NCBI GenBank assembly: GCA_002423105.1
Contig: DIUT01000038.1
Coordinates: forward strand, 5,382-69,381
From: Geobacter sp. UBA6151
GTDB taxonomy: Bacteria > Desulfobacterota > Desulfuromonadia > Geobacterales > Pseudopelobacteraceae
Reading direction: 5' to 3'
DNA length: 64,000 nucleotides
Positions 34,417 through 42,045 of the stretch are shown here, piece by piece. The position numbers and the translations under genes were made by a program. The stretch's first letter is position 1. Each line of letters begins with the position of its first letter. The notes beneath the pieces were generated by a model. It saw only the letters and a program-made list of their open reading frames with translations, had not been told where the DNA came from and searched no databases.

Positions 34417-36042
34417 ATGATAGTTGCCCTTTATGCGCGGGTTTCCACAACCAAACAGGCTGAGAAAGATTTGTCCATTCCTGACCAATTACGTCAGATG
34501 AAAGAGTGGTGCAAGTCTCGACACTATCAGGTTGCAATTGAGTATGTCGAGCCGGGAGCATCGGCCACCGATAATCGCCGTCCGATCTTTCAGCAGATGA
34601 TTGCTGAAGCCTGCGTTTCGCCTCCTCCTTTTGACGCCATTATCATTCATAGTCTTTCGAGATTCTTCCGTGACTCCATCGAGTTTGGCCTGTATGAGCG
34701 GCGTCTGAAAAAACATGGAGTCATTATCATCTCCATGACCCAGCAGACAAGTGATGATCCGGCGGGTGAAATGGCCCGTCGGATTTTCAGTCTGTTTGAT
34801 GAATACCAGAGCAAAGAAAACGGCAAGCATACCCTGCGGGCTATGAAGGAGAATGCCCGGCAGGGATATTTCAACGGTTCAACTCCTCCATACGGTTATC
34901 GCAAGGTTGAAGTTGATGTTAAGGGAAATAAAGGAAAGAAAAAACGGCTCGAACCCGATCCGGTTGAAGCGGCAATCGTTAATAGAATATTCCAGCTTCA
35001 TGCAGACGGCTATCAGGGACAACAGCTTGGTGTCAGGGGTATAGCGGCATATCTCAATAACCGTGGTTTGACCATGCGCGGGAGTTCTTGGCGAAAGACC
35101 TTTGTTCATGACATGTTGACAAATCGGCTCTATCTTGGCGAATACACCTTTAACAAGATTGAAGGTAAGACCAGAAAAGTTAAGCCGGAACATGAATGGA
35201 TTACTGTCAGTGTTGAGCCAATAATTGATGCTGAAACATTTGATCAGGTAAAATTAAGGCTGGAAAATCATTCCTCGGCAAAAATCCCTCCTCGTGTTGC
35301 CAACTCTCCCACGCTCTTAACAGGACTTATCAAATGCGGTTCGTGTGGTGCAAGCATGACCATTGCAACCGGCAAGAGTGGCCGTTACCGCTATTACAAG
35401 TGCTCAAGAAAAATCAATGACCTTTCACATGGGCAAAGATGCCAGAACAGCAATGTGCCAATGGAAAAGCTCGACAGCCTTGTTTTGGGGACCGTAGCGG
35501 AGAGGATTTTTACTCCTGAACGGGTCGAGCTGATGATGAAAGAGCTACAGGATGGCTTGAAGCATGCTCAAGCCGATCAGCATGAACAAATCAGGCTGCT
35601 GACAAAAGAGCTTGAGGATGTGAAGCAACAGACTGACAAACTTTATGATGCAGTGGGAAAAGGGTATTTACCCCTTAATAACTCGCTTCAAGAGCATTCG
35701 CACCGGCATGAAGTCCGTCGTCAGGAAATCTTGATGGAACTGGCAAGCTTGAAACGCCAGAAAGAAATGCCACTGAAGAAGCTTGGCAAGAAACATATTG
35801 CCGCCTTCTGCTCTGCTCTCAAGGAAAAGCTTTGTGACAAGGCGTCAAACTTCGGAAAGGAATATTTGAAACTGCTGGTGGACGAAATCAGAGTGGTGAA
35901 AAAAGAAGTGCACCTGTCAGGGAGCTATTCGGCTTTGGCAGGTGCACTCTGTATGTCAACAAAACCGGCACTCGAAATGGTGCCCAGTTTTGTCCCTGTA
36001 TGGCTCCCCAGCGCGGACTCGAACCACGGACATGGTGATTAA
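34417..36042 (+). CDS. Large serine recombinase (integrase)
   Basis: A 541-residue site-specific recombinase. The N-terminal resolvase domain begins IVALYARVSTTKQAE with catalytic Ser10, and has the SRFFRDS helix. The Recombinase domain spans about 160-300 (GYRKVEVDVKG onwards), the zinc ribbon about 305-350 (KCGSCGASM, KCSRK, RCQN), then a long coiled coil (about 375-430) typical of large serine integrases. It lies at the element edge. The last 14 codons (from about 36001) read into the tRNA-Asn gene antisense, so the C-terminus changes when the element excises. tRNA targeting is unusual for this class, which more often disrupts protein genes. Confidence 0.93.
   Translation: MIVALYARVSTTKQAEKDLSIPDQLRQMKEWCKSRHYQVAIEYVEPGASATDNRRPIFQQMIAEACVSPPPFDAIIIHSLSRFFRDSIEFGLYERRLKKHGVIIISMTQQTSDDPAGEMARRIFSLFDEYQSKENGKHTLRAMKENARQGYFNGSTPPYGYRKVEVDVKGNKGKKKRLEPDPVEAAIVNRIFQLHADGYQGQQLGVRGIAAYLNNRGLTMRGSSWRKTFVHDMLTNRLYLGEYTFNKIEGKTRKVKPEHEWITVSVEPIIDAETFDQVKLRLENHSSAKIPPRVANSPTLLTGLIKCGSCGASMTIATGKSGRYRYYKCSRKINDLSHGQRCQNSNVPMEKLDSLVLGTVAERIFTPERVELMMKELQDGLKHAQADQHEQIRLLTKELEDVKQQTDKLYDAVGKGYLPLNNSLQEHSHRHEVRRQEILMELASLKRQKEMPLKKLGKKHIAAFCSALKEKLCDKASNFGKEYLKLLVDEIRVVKKEVHLSGSYSALAGALCMSTKPALEMVPSFVPVWLPSADSNHGHGD
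35893..36009 (+). repeat. Right copy of the element-end direct repeat
   Basis: This 117-bp segment (recombinase 3' end plus nine bases of tRNA) matches 29676-29790. The inverted pair GTGCACCTG (35908-35916) / CAGGTGCAC (35939-35947) is intact; the inner AGCT/AGCT pair seen in the left copy is AGCT/GGCT here. Confidence 0.85.
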
Positions 36043-36076
36043 CAGTCACCCGCTCTACCGACTGAGCTACTGGGGA
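36001..36076 (-). tRNA. tRNA-Asn (anticodon GTT)
   Basis: The minus strand folds into a complete cloverleaf: acceptor TCCCCAG pairing with CTGGGGA, D arm GCTC-AGTCGGTA-GAGC, anticodon stem GGTGA/TCACC around CTGTTAA (anticodon GTT), and T arm CGTGG-TTCGAGT-CCGCG. The discriminator G and an encoded CCA end lie at 36001-36004. The element is attached directly to this 3' end, and the recombinase frame runs 42 bases into the gene on the other strand. Confidence 0.96.
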
Positions 36077-36090
36077 AAAGAGATTGCGTA

Positions 36091-36118
36091 ACTATCATAA
36101 TTTTTCTGTGGCCGTCAA
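36091..36118 (-). promoter_or_regulatory. Promoter of tRNA-Asn
   Basis: On the minus strand TTGACG (36118-36113), a 16-bp spacer and GATAGT (36096-36091), ending 14 bp upstream of the mature tRNA 5' end. The -10 is imperfect, but position suits a tRNA gene. Confidence 0.5.
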
Positions 36119-36170
36119 CAAAAAATTACTGGTGGCTCTCTGGTTGCTTTTGCCGTGGGCATTTGTTCGT

Positions 36171-36201
36171 ATTTCCTGCTGGTCAATGGCCAGCAGGAAA
36201 T
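36171..36201. other. Perfect 12-bp hairpin between tRNA-Asn and rng
   Basis: ATTTCCTGCTGG (36171-36182) and CCAGCAGGAAAT (36190-36201) are exact inverted copies with a 7-base loop. It lies upstream of the rng promoter and of the tRNA promoter, with no T-run, so it is not a classical terminator. No gene is visible in 36119-36250. Confidence 0.5.
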
Positions 36202-36250
36202 GACGACGCTTGCCACGGACGCCGTTCTTTTGGAAGATACCATTCTTTAC

Positions 36251-36279
36251 TTGGATTATCTGCCGTACATCAGTATAAT
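36251..36279 (+). promoter_or_regulatory. Sigma70 promoter of rng
   Basis: TTGGAT (36251-36256), exactly 17 bp, then TATAAT (36274-36279), about 40 bp upstream of the rng ATG. It is one of the best consensus promoters in the window. Confidence 0.7.
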
Positions 36280-36320
36280 TCACCGATTTTTTAGCTGTAA
36301 CGGAAAGGATCCAACCAAGC

Positions 36321-38516
36321 ATGAGCAGAAAAATGCTGATCAATGTCATGCATCCTGAAGAGGCCCGTGTGGCCATCGTGCAGGATGGCCGCCTCATGGA
36401 GCTGAACATAGAAATCAGCGGCAAGGAACAGACCAAGGGCAATATCTTCAAGGGTGTCGTTGTGAGAGTGGAGCCGGGACTGCAGGCGGCCTTCGTGGAT
36501 ATCGGACATAAGAAGCCGGGGTTTATCCAGATGGGGGACCTGCATCCCGATGCCTGGCAATGGCGTGAAGATATTCCAGAAGCTGAGCGCAAGCGCCGAC
36601 CGCGGATACAGGATGTGCTGCGGCGGGGGCAGGAGCTGATCGTGCAGGTTGAAAAGGATGCCCGTGACATGAAGGGCTCTGCCTTGACCGGGTACCTCTC
36701 GTTGCCGGGACGTTACATGGTGTTGATGCCGGGTGATACTGCAGCCGGTATTTCCCGTAAAATAGAGGACAATGCCAGCCGTAAGGAGTTGAAGGCTCTG
36801 GTGGCTGAGCTTCAGGTGCCGGATGGGTACGGTTATATTGTCAGGACCGAGGCCTTGGGGCGGACTGCCGAGGAGCTGAAAAAAGACCTGGAGTATCTGC
36901 TGGGCGTGCATGCCCGTATCAAGCAGCAGGCGGCGCACGTCAAGGGACCGGTTGAAATATACCGTGACGCCGGGATCATCTTGCGCACAATACGGGACCA
37001 TTTTTCTGATGATATCGATGAAGTGCTGGTGGATGACAAGGCTGCCTTCCAGCAGGCGGTGGATTTCTTCAAGGAGATCATGCCGGGCTGTGAAAAACTG
37101 GTGAAGCTGCACAAGGAAAAACGCCCGATTTTTTCCAAGTATCAATTGGAAGAGCAGATTGATCAACTGTACGAAAAGCGGGTGCCGCTGCCTTCCGGCG
37201 GCTCCCTGGTGATCGAGCCGACCGAAGCGTTGGTTTCCATCGATGTCAACTCGGGCAAGTCCAGCGGCGAACGTGGTGTTGAAGACACCGCGTTCAAGAC
37301 GAATATGGAGGCTGCTGCGGAGGTAGCGCGCCAGTTGCGGCTGCGTGACCTGGGCGGATTGGTGGTGATTGACTTCATCGACATGCGTGATACCAGGCAT
37401 AACAAGGATGTGGAGCAGACCCTCAAGGATGCCCTGAAGATGGATAAGGCGCGAGTCAATCTGGGACGGATATCCCAGTTCGGCATGATGGAGATGTCCC
37501 GCCAGCGGATCGCCAAAAACATCAATGACGCTATCCATCTGGAATGTCCCCACTGTGAAGGGCGTGGACGGGTCAAGTCAGTGGAGGCCATGGCTGTTTC
37601 GTTCCTGCGCAAGGTGCATGGTGCGGCTGCCAAGGGACAGATTGCCGAGGTGCGCGGAGGATTGCCTCTGGAAGTGGCCTATTTCCTTCTGAATCGTAAG
37701 AAGCGCGAACTGGCCCAGATTGAGAATGACTACGAGATTGTGGTGACCGTCAAGGGCAAGCCGTCGTTTCTGTTGAACCAGCTGGAGCTTGAAACCATGA
37801 GGCGTGAAAAGCCATTGCGCGAGGAGGGGGGAGAGCCGGACAGCGAGACATCGCCGTTGATCATCGCCCACGATGAAGCCTACGATACGCCTATTGCCGT
37901 GGCAGAACCGCTGGCAGAGGCAAACGCCAAGAAAAAGCGCAAGCGCAAGCGTAAGAAAAAGGCGGGTTCCGGTGAACCGGCAGTGGAGCAGGCAACGGTG
38001 CAGGATGACGTGCCAAGCGTTGTGGTACCTGAGAACGCCACAGAAGATCAACCTGAGTCCGCTGCTCCTAAAAAGCGCAAGCGCTCCCGTTCGCGCAAAA
38101 AAGGGGCGGCTGCCAGGGAAGTGAGTGGCATCCCGGCTGTGGCTGAAGGAGATACTGTTACGCCGACAGTGGAACAGCTACCAGTTGAACCGGTGGAACT
38201 CAAGCAGCCGTTGCCGCAAGCGAAAAAGAAGCCAAAAAAGACGTCGTCGCGACCCCGTAAGGTAGCGGCAGAGGAACCATCGGGCGAGGTTGTCCCGCAG
38301 CCGCTGATGGAGGTTGCCGCCGAGCCGCCGGTAAAACCGCCAAAAGTCAAAAAAACGGCCCCTGCAACCGCAAAAAAGAAGCAGCAACAGTCGCCTGAAG
38401 CGCCCGGCAATGTCGCTCCGCTTGCGGTAGAGGAACCGGCGAAGCCTCCCCGGAAACGTGCTGCTGCCAAACGGCCCGCCAGGGCGTCCAAGAAGGCGTC
38501 TTCCGGAGAAGAATAG
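36321..38516 (+). CDS. rng: Ribonuclease E/G with a long lysine-rich tail
   Basis: A 731-residue endoribonuclease for rRNA/mRNA processing. The catalytic part (1-480) has an S1 domain (GNIFKGVVVRVEPGLQAAFVD), the 5' sensor and DNase-I-like domain with the metal-site motif ALVSIDVNSGKSS and LGGLVVIDFIDMRD, and the zinc-link CPHCEGRG near 414. A tail of about 240 residues follows, with KKKRKRKRKKK, KKRKRSRSRKK and repeated acidic/proline stretches, low in complexity. The tail resembles the RNA- or protein-binding scaffold of RNase E but shares no recognised binding site. Confidence 0.92.
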   Translation: MSRKMLINVMHPEEARVAIVQDGRLMELNIEISGKEQTKGNIFKGVVVRVEPGLQAAFVDIGHKKPGFIQMGDLHPDAWQWREDIPEAERKRRPRIQDVLRRGQELIVQVEKDARDMKGSALTGYLSLPGRYMVLMPGDTAAGISRKIEDNASRKELKALVAELQVPDGYGYIVRTEALGRTAEELKKDLEYLLGVHARIKQQAAHVKGPVEIYRDAGIILRTIRDHFSDDIDEVLVDDKAAFQQAVDFFKEIMPGCEKLVKLHKEKRPIFSKYQLEEQIDQLYEKRVPLPSGGSLVIEPTEALVSIDVNSGKSSGERGVEDTAFKTNMEAAAEVARQLRLRDLGGLVVIDFIDMRDTRHNKDVEQTLKDALKMDKARVNLGRISQFGMMEMSRQRIAKNINDAIHLECPHCEGRGRVKSVEAMAVSFLRKVHGAAAKGQIAEVRGGLPLEVAYFLLNRKKRELAQIENDYEIVVTVKGKPSFLLNQLELETMRREKPLREEGGEPDSETSPLIIAHDEAYDTPIAVAEPLAEANAKKKRKRKRKKKAGSGEPAVEQATVQDDVPSVVVPENATEDQPESAAPKKRKRSRSRKKGAAAREVSGIPAVAEGDTVTPTVEQLPVEPVELKQPLPQAKKKPKKTSSRPRKVAAEEPSGEVVPQPLMEVAAEPPVKPPKVKKTAPATAKKKQQQSPEAPGNVAPLAVEEPAKPPRKRAAAKRPARASKKASSGEE

Positions 38517-38517
38517 C

Positions 38518-38546
38518 TTGACGGGGCATGAGGGCTACGCTACTTT
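38518..38546 (+). promoter_or_regulatory. Candidate promoter of lysS and the following operon
   Basis: TTGACG (38518-38523), 17 bp, TACTTT (38541-38546), directly after the rng stop and about 47 bp before the lysS ATG. It would drive lysS and perhaps the whole lol-bam-lpx run that follows with tight spacing. Confidence 0.5.
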
Positions 38547-38592
38547 TACAGGCTCTGTAATGTCTGAAACATCTGAAAGGTGAACGGTTTCC

Positions 38593-40071
38593 ATGGAAGA
38601 ACTCAGTGAACTGCTGCTGCAACGCCGCCGTAAGGTGAATGCGTTGTGGGAGGCGGGTATCAACCCCTATCCCAATGATTTTAAACCACGTCATACCTCG
38701 GCTGATGTCGTCGCCGCCTATGGTCAGAGCGAGCAGATTGATGCCGTTGACGCTGATTTTGTGCTGGCCGGGCGAATTATTGCCCGCCGCTCCTTCGGTA
38801 AGGCTGCTTTCATACAGTTGCAGGATCGTGCCGGCAGAATACAGCTGTACGTGCGCAAGGATGACCTGGGAGATGAGCAGTTTGCAGCGTTCGAATCCTT
38901 TGATATCGGTGATATCATCGGCGTCTCCGGTTTCCCCTTCCGTACCAAGACCGGTGAGCTTTCCCTGCATCTGCGTTCCATACGCCTGCTGGTGAAATCG
39001 CTGCTGCCGTTGCCGGAAAAATTTCACGGTCTGACCGACGTTGAAACCCGTTACCGGCAGCGCTATGTAGACCTGATTGTCAACCCCGAAGTGCGTGAGC
39101 TTTTTGTCAAACGTTCCCGGATTATCAATCTGATCCGTCAGTTCATGACCTCCCGCGATTTTCTGGAGGTTGAAACGCCGATGATGCAGCCGATTCCCGG
39201 CGGAGCAACGGCCCGTCCCTTTGTGACTCACCACAACGCGCTGGATATGGAGCTGTTTCTGCGCATTGCTCCGGAATTGTATCTGAAACGCCTGGTGGTT
39301 GGCGGTTTTGACCGGGTATTCGAGATCAACCGCAACTTCCGCAATGAAGGGATCTCGGTCCGTCACAACCCCGAGTTCACCATGATGGAGTTCTATCAGG
39401 CCTACGCCACCTTCGAGGATTTGATGGAGCTGACGGAAGAGCTGTTCTGCCATGTGGCGGAAGCGGTGCTGGGTGCCCTGGACTTTACTTGCCAGGGGAT
39501 GGATATCAGCTTTCAACGTCCCTGGCGCCGCTTGACGGTCAAAGAAGCGATTCTTGAATACGGTGATATTGACCAGAAGCAGCTGGAGGACCGGGATCTG
39601 GCCCTGACCTACGCCCGCAGTATCGGGCTTGACCTGCCGGATTCAATCGGTTACGGCAAGCTGTTGATGGAGATATTTGAAGAGGTGGCGGAGCACAAGC
39701 TGATCCAGCCTACCTTTGTAACGGCATATCCCACCGAAGTTTCTCCTCTGTCCCGTAAAAATGACCACGACCCCGAGATTGTGGACCGCTTTGAGCTGAT
39801 GATTGGCGGGCGGGAAATTGCCAACGCCTTTTCCGAGCTGAACGATCCGGTGGATCAGAAGGAGCGTTTTCTGGCCCAGGTGGCTGAGAAGGATAAGGGG
39901 GATGAAGAGGCCCATTACATGGATGAGGATTATGTCCGTGCCCTGGAGTACGGCTTGCCGCCCACGGCCGGTGAAGGGATCGGTATTGACCGTCTGGTGA
40001 TGCTCTTGACCGATTCACCGTCCATCAGGGACGTCATTTTGTTTCCCCAATTACGCAAAGAGGCCCGCTAG
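38593..40071 (+). CDS. lysS: Lysyl-tRNA synthetase, class II
   Basis: A 492-residue class II synthetase. The OB-fold anticodon-binding domain (about 55-160, GRIIARRSFGKAAFIQLQD) is followed by the catalytic core: motif 2 FRNEGISVRHNPEFTMMEFY and motif 3 GEGIGIDRLVMLLTDSPSIR. Length matches bacterial LysS. The next gene, lolC, begins 3 bp after its stop, so tRNA charging and envelope genes share a transcript. Confidence 0.97.
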   Translation: MEELSELLLQRRRKVNALWEAGINPYPNDFKPRHTSADVVAAYGQSEQIDAVDADFVLAGRIIARRSFGKAAFIQLQDRAGRIQLYVRKDDLGDEQFAAFESFDIGDIIGVSGFPFRTKTGELSLHLRSIRLLVKSLLPLPEKFHGLTDVETRYRQRYVDLIVNPEVRELFVKRSRIINLIRQFMTSRDFLEVETPMMQPIPGGATARPFVTHHNALDMELFLRIAPELYLKRLVVGGFDRVFEINRNFRNEGISVRHNPEFTMMEFYQAYATFEDLMELTEELFCHVAEAVLGALDFTCQGMDISFQRPWRRLTVKEAILEYGDIDQKQLEDRDLALTYARSIGLDLPDSIGYGKLLMEIFEEVAEHKLIQPTFVTAYPTEVSPLSRKNDHDPEIVDRFELMIGGREIANAFSELNDPVDQKERFLAQVAEKDKGDEEAHYMDEDYVRALEYGLPPTAGEGIGIDRLVMLLTDSPSIRDVILFPQLRKEAR

Positions 40072-40074
40072 ACA

Positions 40075-41337
40075 GTGTCCATGCCCTTTGAACTGTTAAT
40101 CGGACTGCGCTACCTGAAGGCAAAGCGCAAGTCCACCTTCATCTCCATCATCACCTTTATCTCCACCGCCGGTGTGACGCTGGGGGTGATGGCGCTGATT
40201 GTGGTGCTGGCGGTCATGACCGGTTTTGAGCGTGACCTGAAGGACAAAATTCTGGGTACAAACGCCCACCTGGTGGTAATCCGCAGCGGCGCAGCGATGG
40301 AAGATTACCGTGGGTTGATGGAACGCATGAAGCAGTTGCCGGGAGTGCAGGCGGCAACGCCCTTCATCTATAATCAGGTCATGCTGTCCACCGGACGAAC
40401 CGTATCCGGTGTGGTGTTGCGTGGAATCGATCCGGTGACGGACCGTCAGGTTACCCGCCTTTCCCGTGCTGTGGTCCAGGGCAGTATGGATCAGTTGGAG
40501 CCGAGTACTGGCAGCGGGGGTGATCCCGGTGTGATGATCGGTCGGGAACTGGCCCGGCATCTGAATCTTTCCCTGGGCGACCGGGTGAATGTCGTTTCTC
40601 CGATGGGAACTATCACCCCGCTGGGAATGATGCCCAAACTGAAGCCGTTTCGTGTGGTGGGCATTTTCAACACCGGTATGTTCGAGTACGATTCCACGCT
40701 GGCCTACGTCAGCCTGCCCCAGGCCCAACGCTTCTTTGACTTGGGCGATACGGTGACCGGCATTCAGTTGAAGGTGGCGGATGTCTATGCCACCACCGAA
40801 CTGGTTCAAAGGATCAACCGGGAGTTCGGACCGGAACTCTACGCGCGGGACTGGATGCAGATGAACAAGAATATCCTGTTTGCCCTTAAAACCGAGAAAG
40901 TGGTCATGTTTATCATTCTGACCCTGATCGTGCTGGTAGCCGCCTTTGGCATCGCTTCCACCCTGTTCATGGTGGTCATGGAAAAGACCAAGGATATCGC
41001 CATCCTCAAAACCATGGGGGCCAGGTCCGGCAGCATCATGAAAATCTTTGTTCTGGAAGGGTTGATCATCGGTGTGGTGGGGACAGCGCTTGGCTTGCTG
41101 TCTGGACTGCTGATCGCCACCAACCTGGAGCCGATCATCGACGTGGTGCAGAAGGTAACCGGCAAGAATTTTTTCAGCAAGGAGATCTACTATCTGGATC
41201 ACTTCCCGTCCCATGTGGTGACCTCTGACGTGGTGACGGTGGCACTGACGGCAATCCTGATCTCGTTTTTGGCGACACTCTATCCGGCTTGGGCTGCGTC
41301 CAGAATGTTGCCGGCAGAAGCGCTGCGCTATGAATAG
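40075..41337 (+). CDS. lolC: Lipoprotein-releasing ABC transporter permease
   Basis: A 420-residue LolC/LolE-type inner-membrane permease that releases outer-membrane lipoproteins to LolA. One N-terminal helix (FISIITFISTAGVTLGVMAL), a large periplasmic MacB-like domain (45-265) and three C-terminal FtsX-type helices (VMFIILTLIVLVAAFGIAS, LEGLIIGVVGTALGLLSGLL and a final one before AASRMLPAEALRYE). The start is GTG 40075 or ATG 40081. Only one permease is seen with LolD, so it probably forms a homodimer (LolF-like). Confidence 0.92.
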   Translation: MSMPFELLIGLRYLKAKRKSTFISIITFISTAGVTLGVMALIVVLAVMTGFERDLKDKILGTNAHLVVIRSGAAMEDYRGLMERMKQLPGVQAATPFIYNQVMLSTGRTVSGVVLRGIDPVTDRQVTRLSRAVVQGSMDQLEPSTGSGGDPGVMIGRELARHLNLSLGDRVNVVSPMGTITPLGMMPKLKPFRVVGIFNTGMFEYDSTLAYVSLPQAQRFFDLGDTVTGIQLKVADVYATTELVQRINREFGPELYARDWMQMNKNILFALKTEKVVMFIILTLIVLVAAFGIASTLFMVVMEKTKDIAILKTMGARSGSIMKIFVLEGLIIGVVGTALGLLSGLLIATNLEPIIDVVQKVTGKNFFSKEIYYLDHFPSHVVTSDVVTVALTAILISFLATLYPAWAASRMLPAEALRYE

Positions 41338-41352
41338 CGTGAAGGGAGATCA

Positions 41353-42045
41353 GTGCCAGCTTTAATTGAGATACAAGGGCTCTGCAAGACGTACCGTACC
41401 GGCTCTAACACGGTTGAAGTGCTGAAAGGGATCAGTCTTGACATTGCAGAGGGAGCCACGACGGCTTTAGTGGGAGCATCCGGCGCCGGCAAGAGTACGC
41501 TGCTGCACATACTTGGTGCTCTGGACCGACCAAGTGAAGGCATGGTGCTGTTCCGCGGCAGCGATCTGTTCAAGCGCTCAGACCGGGAGCTGGCGGATTT
41601 CAGAAGCCACAGTATCGGTTTTGTCTTCCAGTTCCACCATCTGCTGCCGGAATTTTCGGCCCTTGAAAACGTCATGATGCCTGCCCTGATCGCCCGCCGC
41701 AATCGTGGGCTGGCAGAGCAAAAAGCTGCCGAACTGCTCGAAGAACTTGGCCTGGGCCAGCGTTTGACCCATCGTCCCGGTGAGTTGTCTGGCGGAGAGC
41801 AGCAGCGGGTGGCCATTGCCCGTGCTCTGGTGATGGAGCCGGAACTGCTGCTTGCTGATGAACCCACTGGCAACCTGGACATGAAGACCAGTGATGCGAT
41901 CCATTGTTCACTGGCGCGTTTACAGCAAAAAACCGGTATTACCATGGTGATCGTTACCCATAATGAACGTCTTGCCGCAGGGATGGAGCAGGTTGTCCGT
42001 CTTGCGGACGGCCTGATACATACCTGTCCACCGGAGGCACTGTGA
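41353..42045 (+). CDS. lolD: Lipoprotein-releasing ABC transporter ATPase
   Basis: A 230-residue ABC ATPase powering lipoprotein release. Walker A GASGAGKSTLLH, Q-loop FVFQFHHLLPEF, signature LSGGEQQRVAIARAL, Walker B LLLADEPTGNLD and switch His VTHNE are all present. The start is GTG 41353 with GGGAG seven bases upstream. The stop overlaps the bamA GTG start by four bases (GTGA). Confidence 0.95.
   Translation: MPALIEIQGLCKTYRTGSNTVEVLKGISLDIAEGATTALVGASGAGKSTLLHILGALDRPSEGMVLFRGSDLFKRSDRELADFRSHSIGFVFQFHHLLPEFSALENVMMPALIARRNRGLAEQKAAELLEELGLGQRLTHRPGELSGGEQQRVAIARALVMEPELLLADEPTGNLDMKTSDAIHCSLARLQQKTGITMVIVTHNERLAAGMEQVVRLADGLIHTCPPEAL

Larger units (their letters stand above)
29791..36000. 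mobile_element. tRNA-Asn-integrated element with serine recombinase and rolling-circle-type Rep
   Basis: About 6.2 kb between the left footprint and tRNA-Asn, visibly AT-richer than the flanks. Minus-strand cargo: a membrane protein, a small acidic protein and a Ser/Thr kinase. Plus-strand backbone: an unknown 163-aa protein, Rep, two small proteins and a large serine recombinase. Between the two arms lies a repeat- and hairpin-rich control region. The boundary is set by the shared TGGCTCCCC at both ends (29782-29790 and 36001-36009); it may be off by a few bases. No relaxase, coupling protein, capsid or Zot gene is present, so transfer would need help from elsewhere. Confidence 0.85.

Noticed and set aside
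29791..36000. Complete filamentous prophage
   Set aside because: Despite the RstA-like Rep, there is no Zot/pI ATPase, coat protein or adsorption protein, and integration uses a serine recombinase instead of XerCD at dif.
36155..36358. 67-codon frame upstream of rng
   Set aside because: It overlaps the rng promoter and start in another frame, lacks a ribosome site and includes the hairpin arms.
36291..37553. 420-codon open frame antisense to rng
   Set aside because: It mirrors the codon structure of rng, which has strong family motifs, and has no ribosome site or recognisable domain.
40096..41214. 372-codon open frame antisense to lolC
   Set aside because: Histidine/glutamine-rich composition typical of an antisense shadow; lolC is clearly the coding strand.
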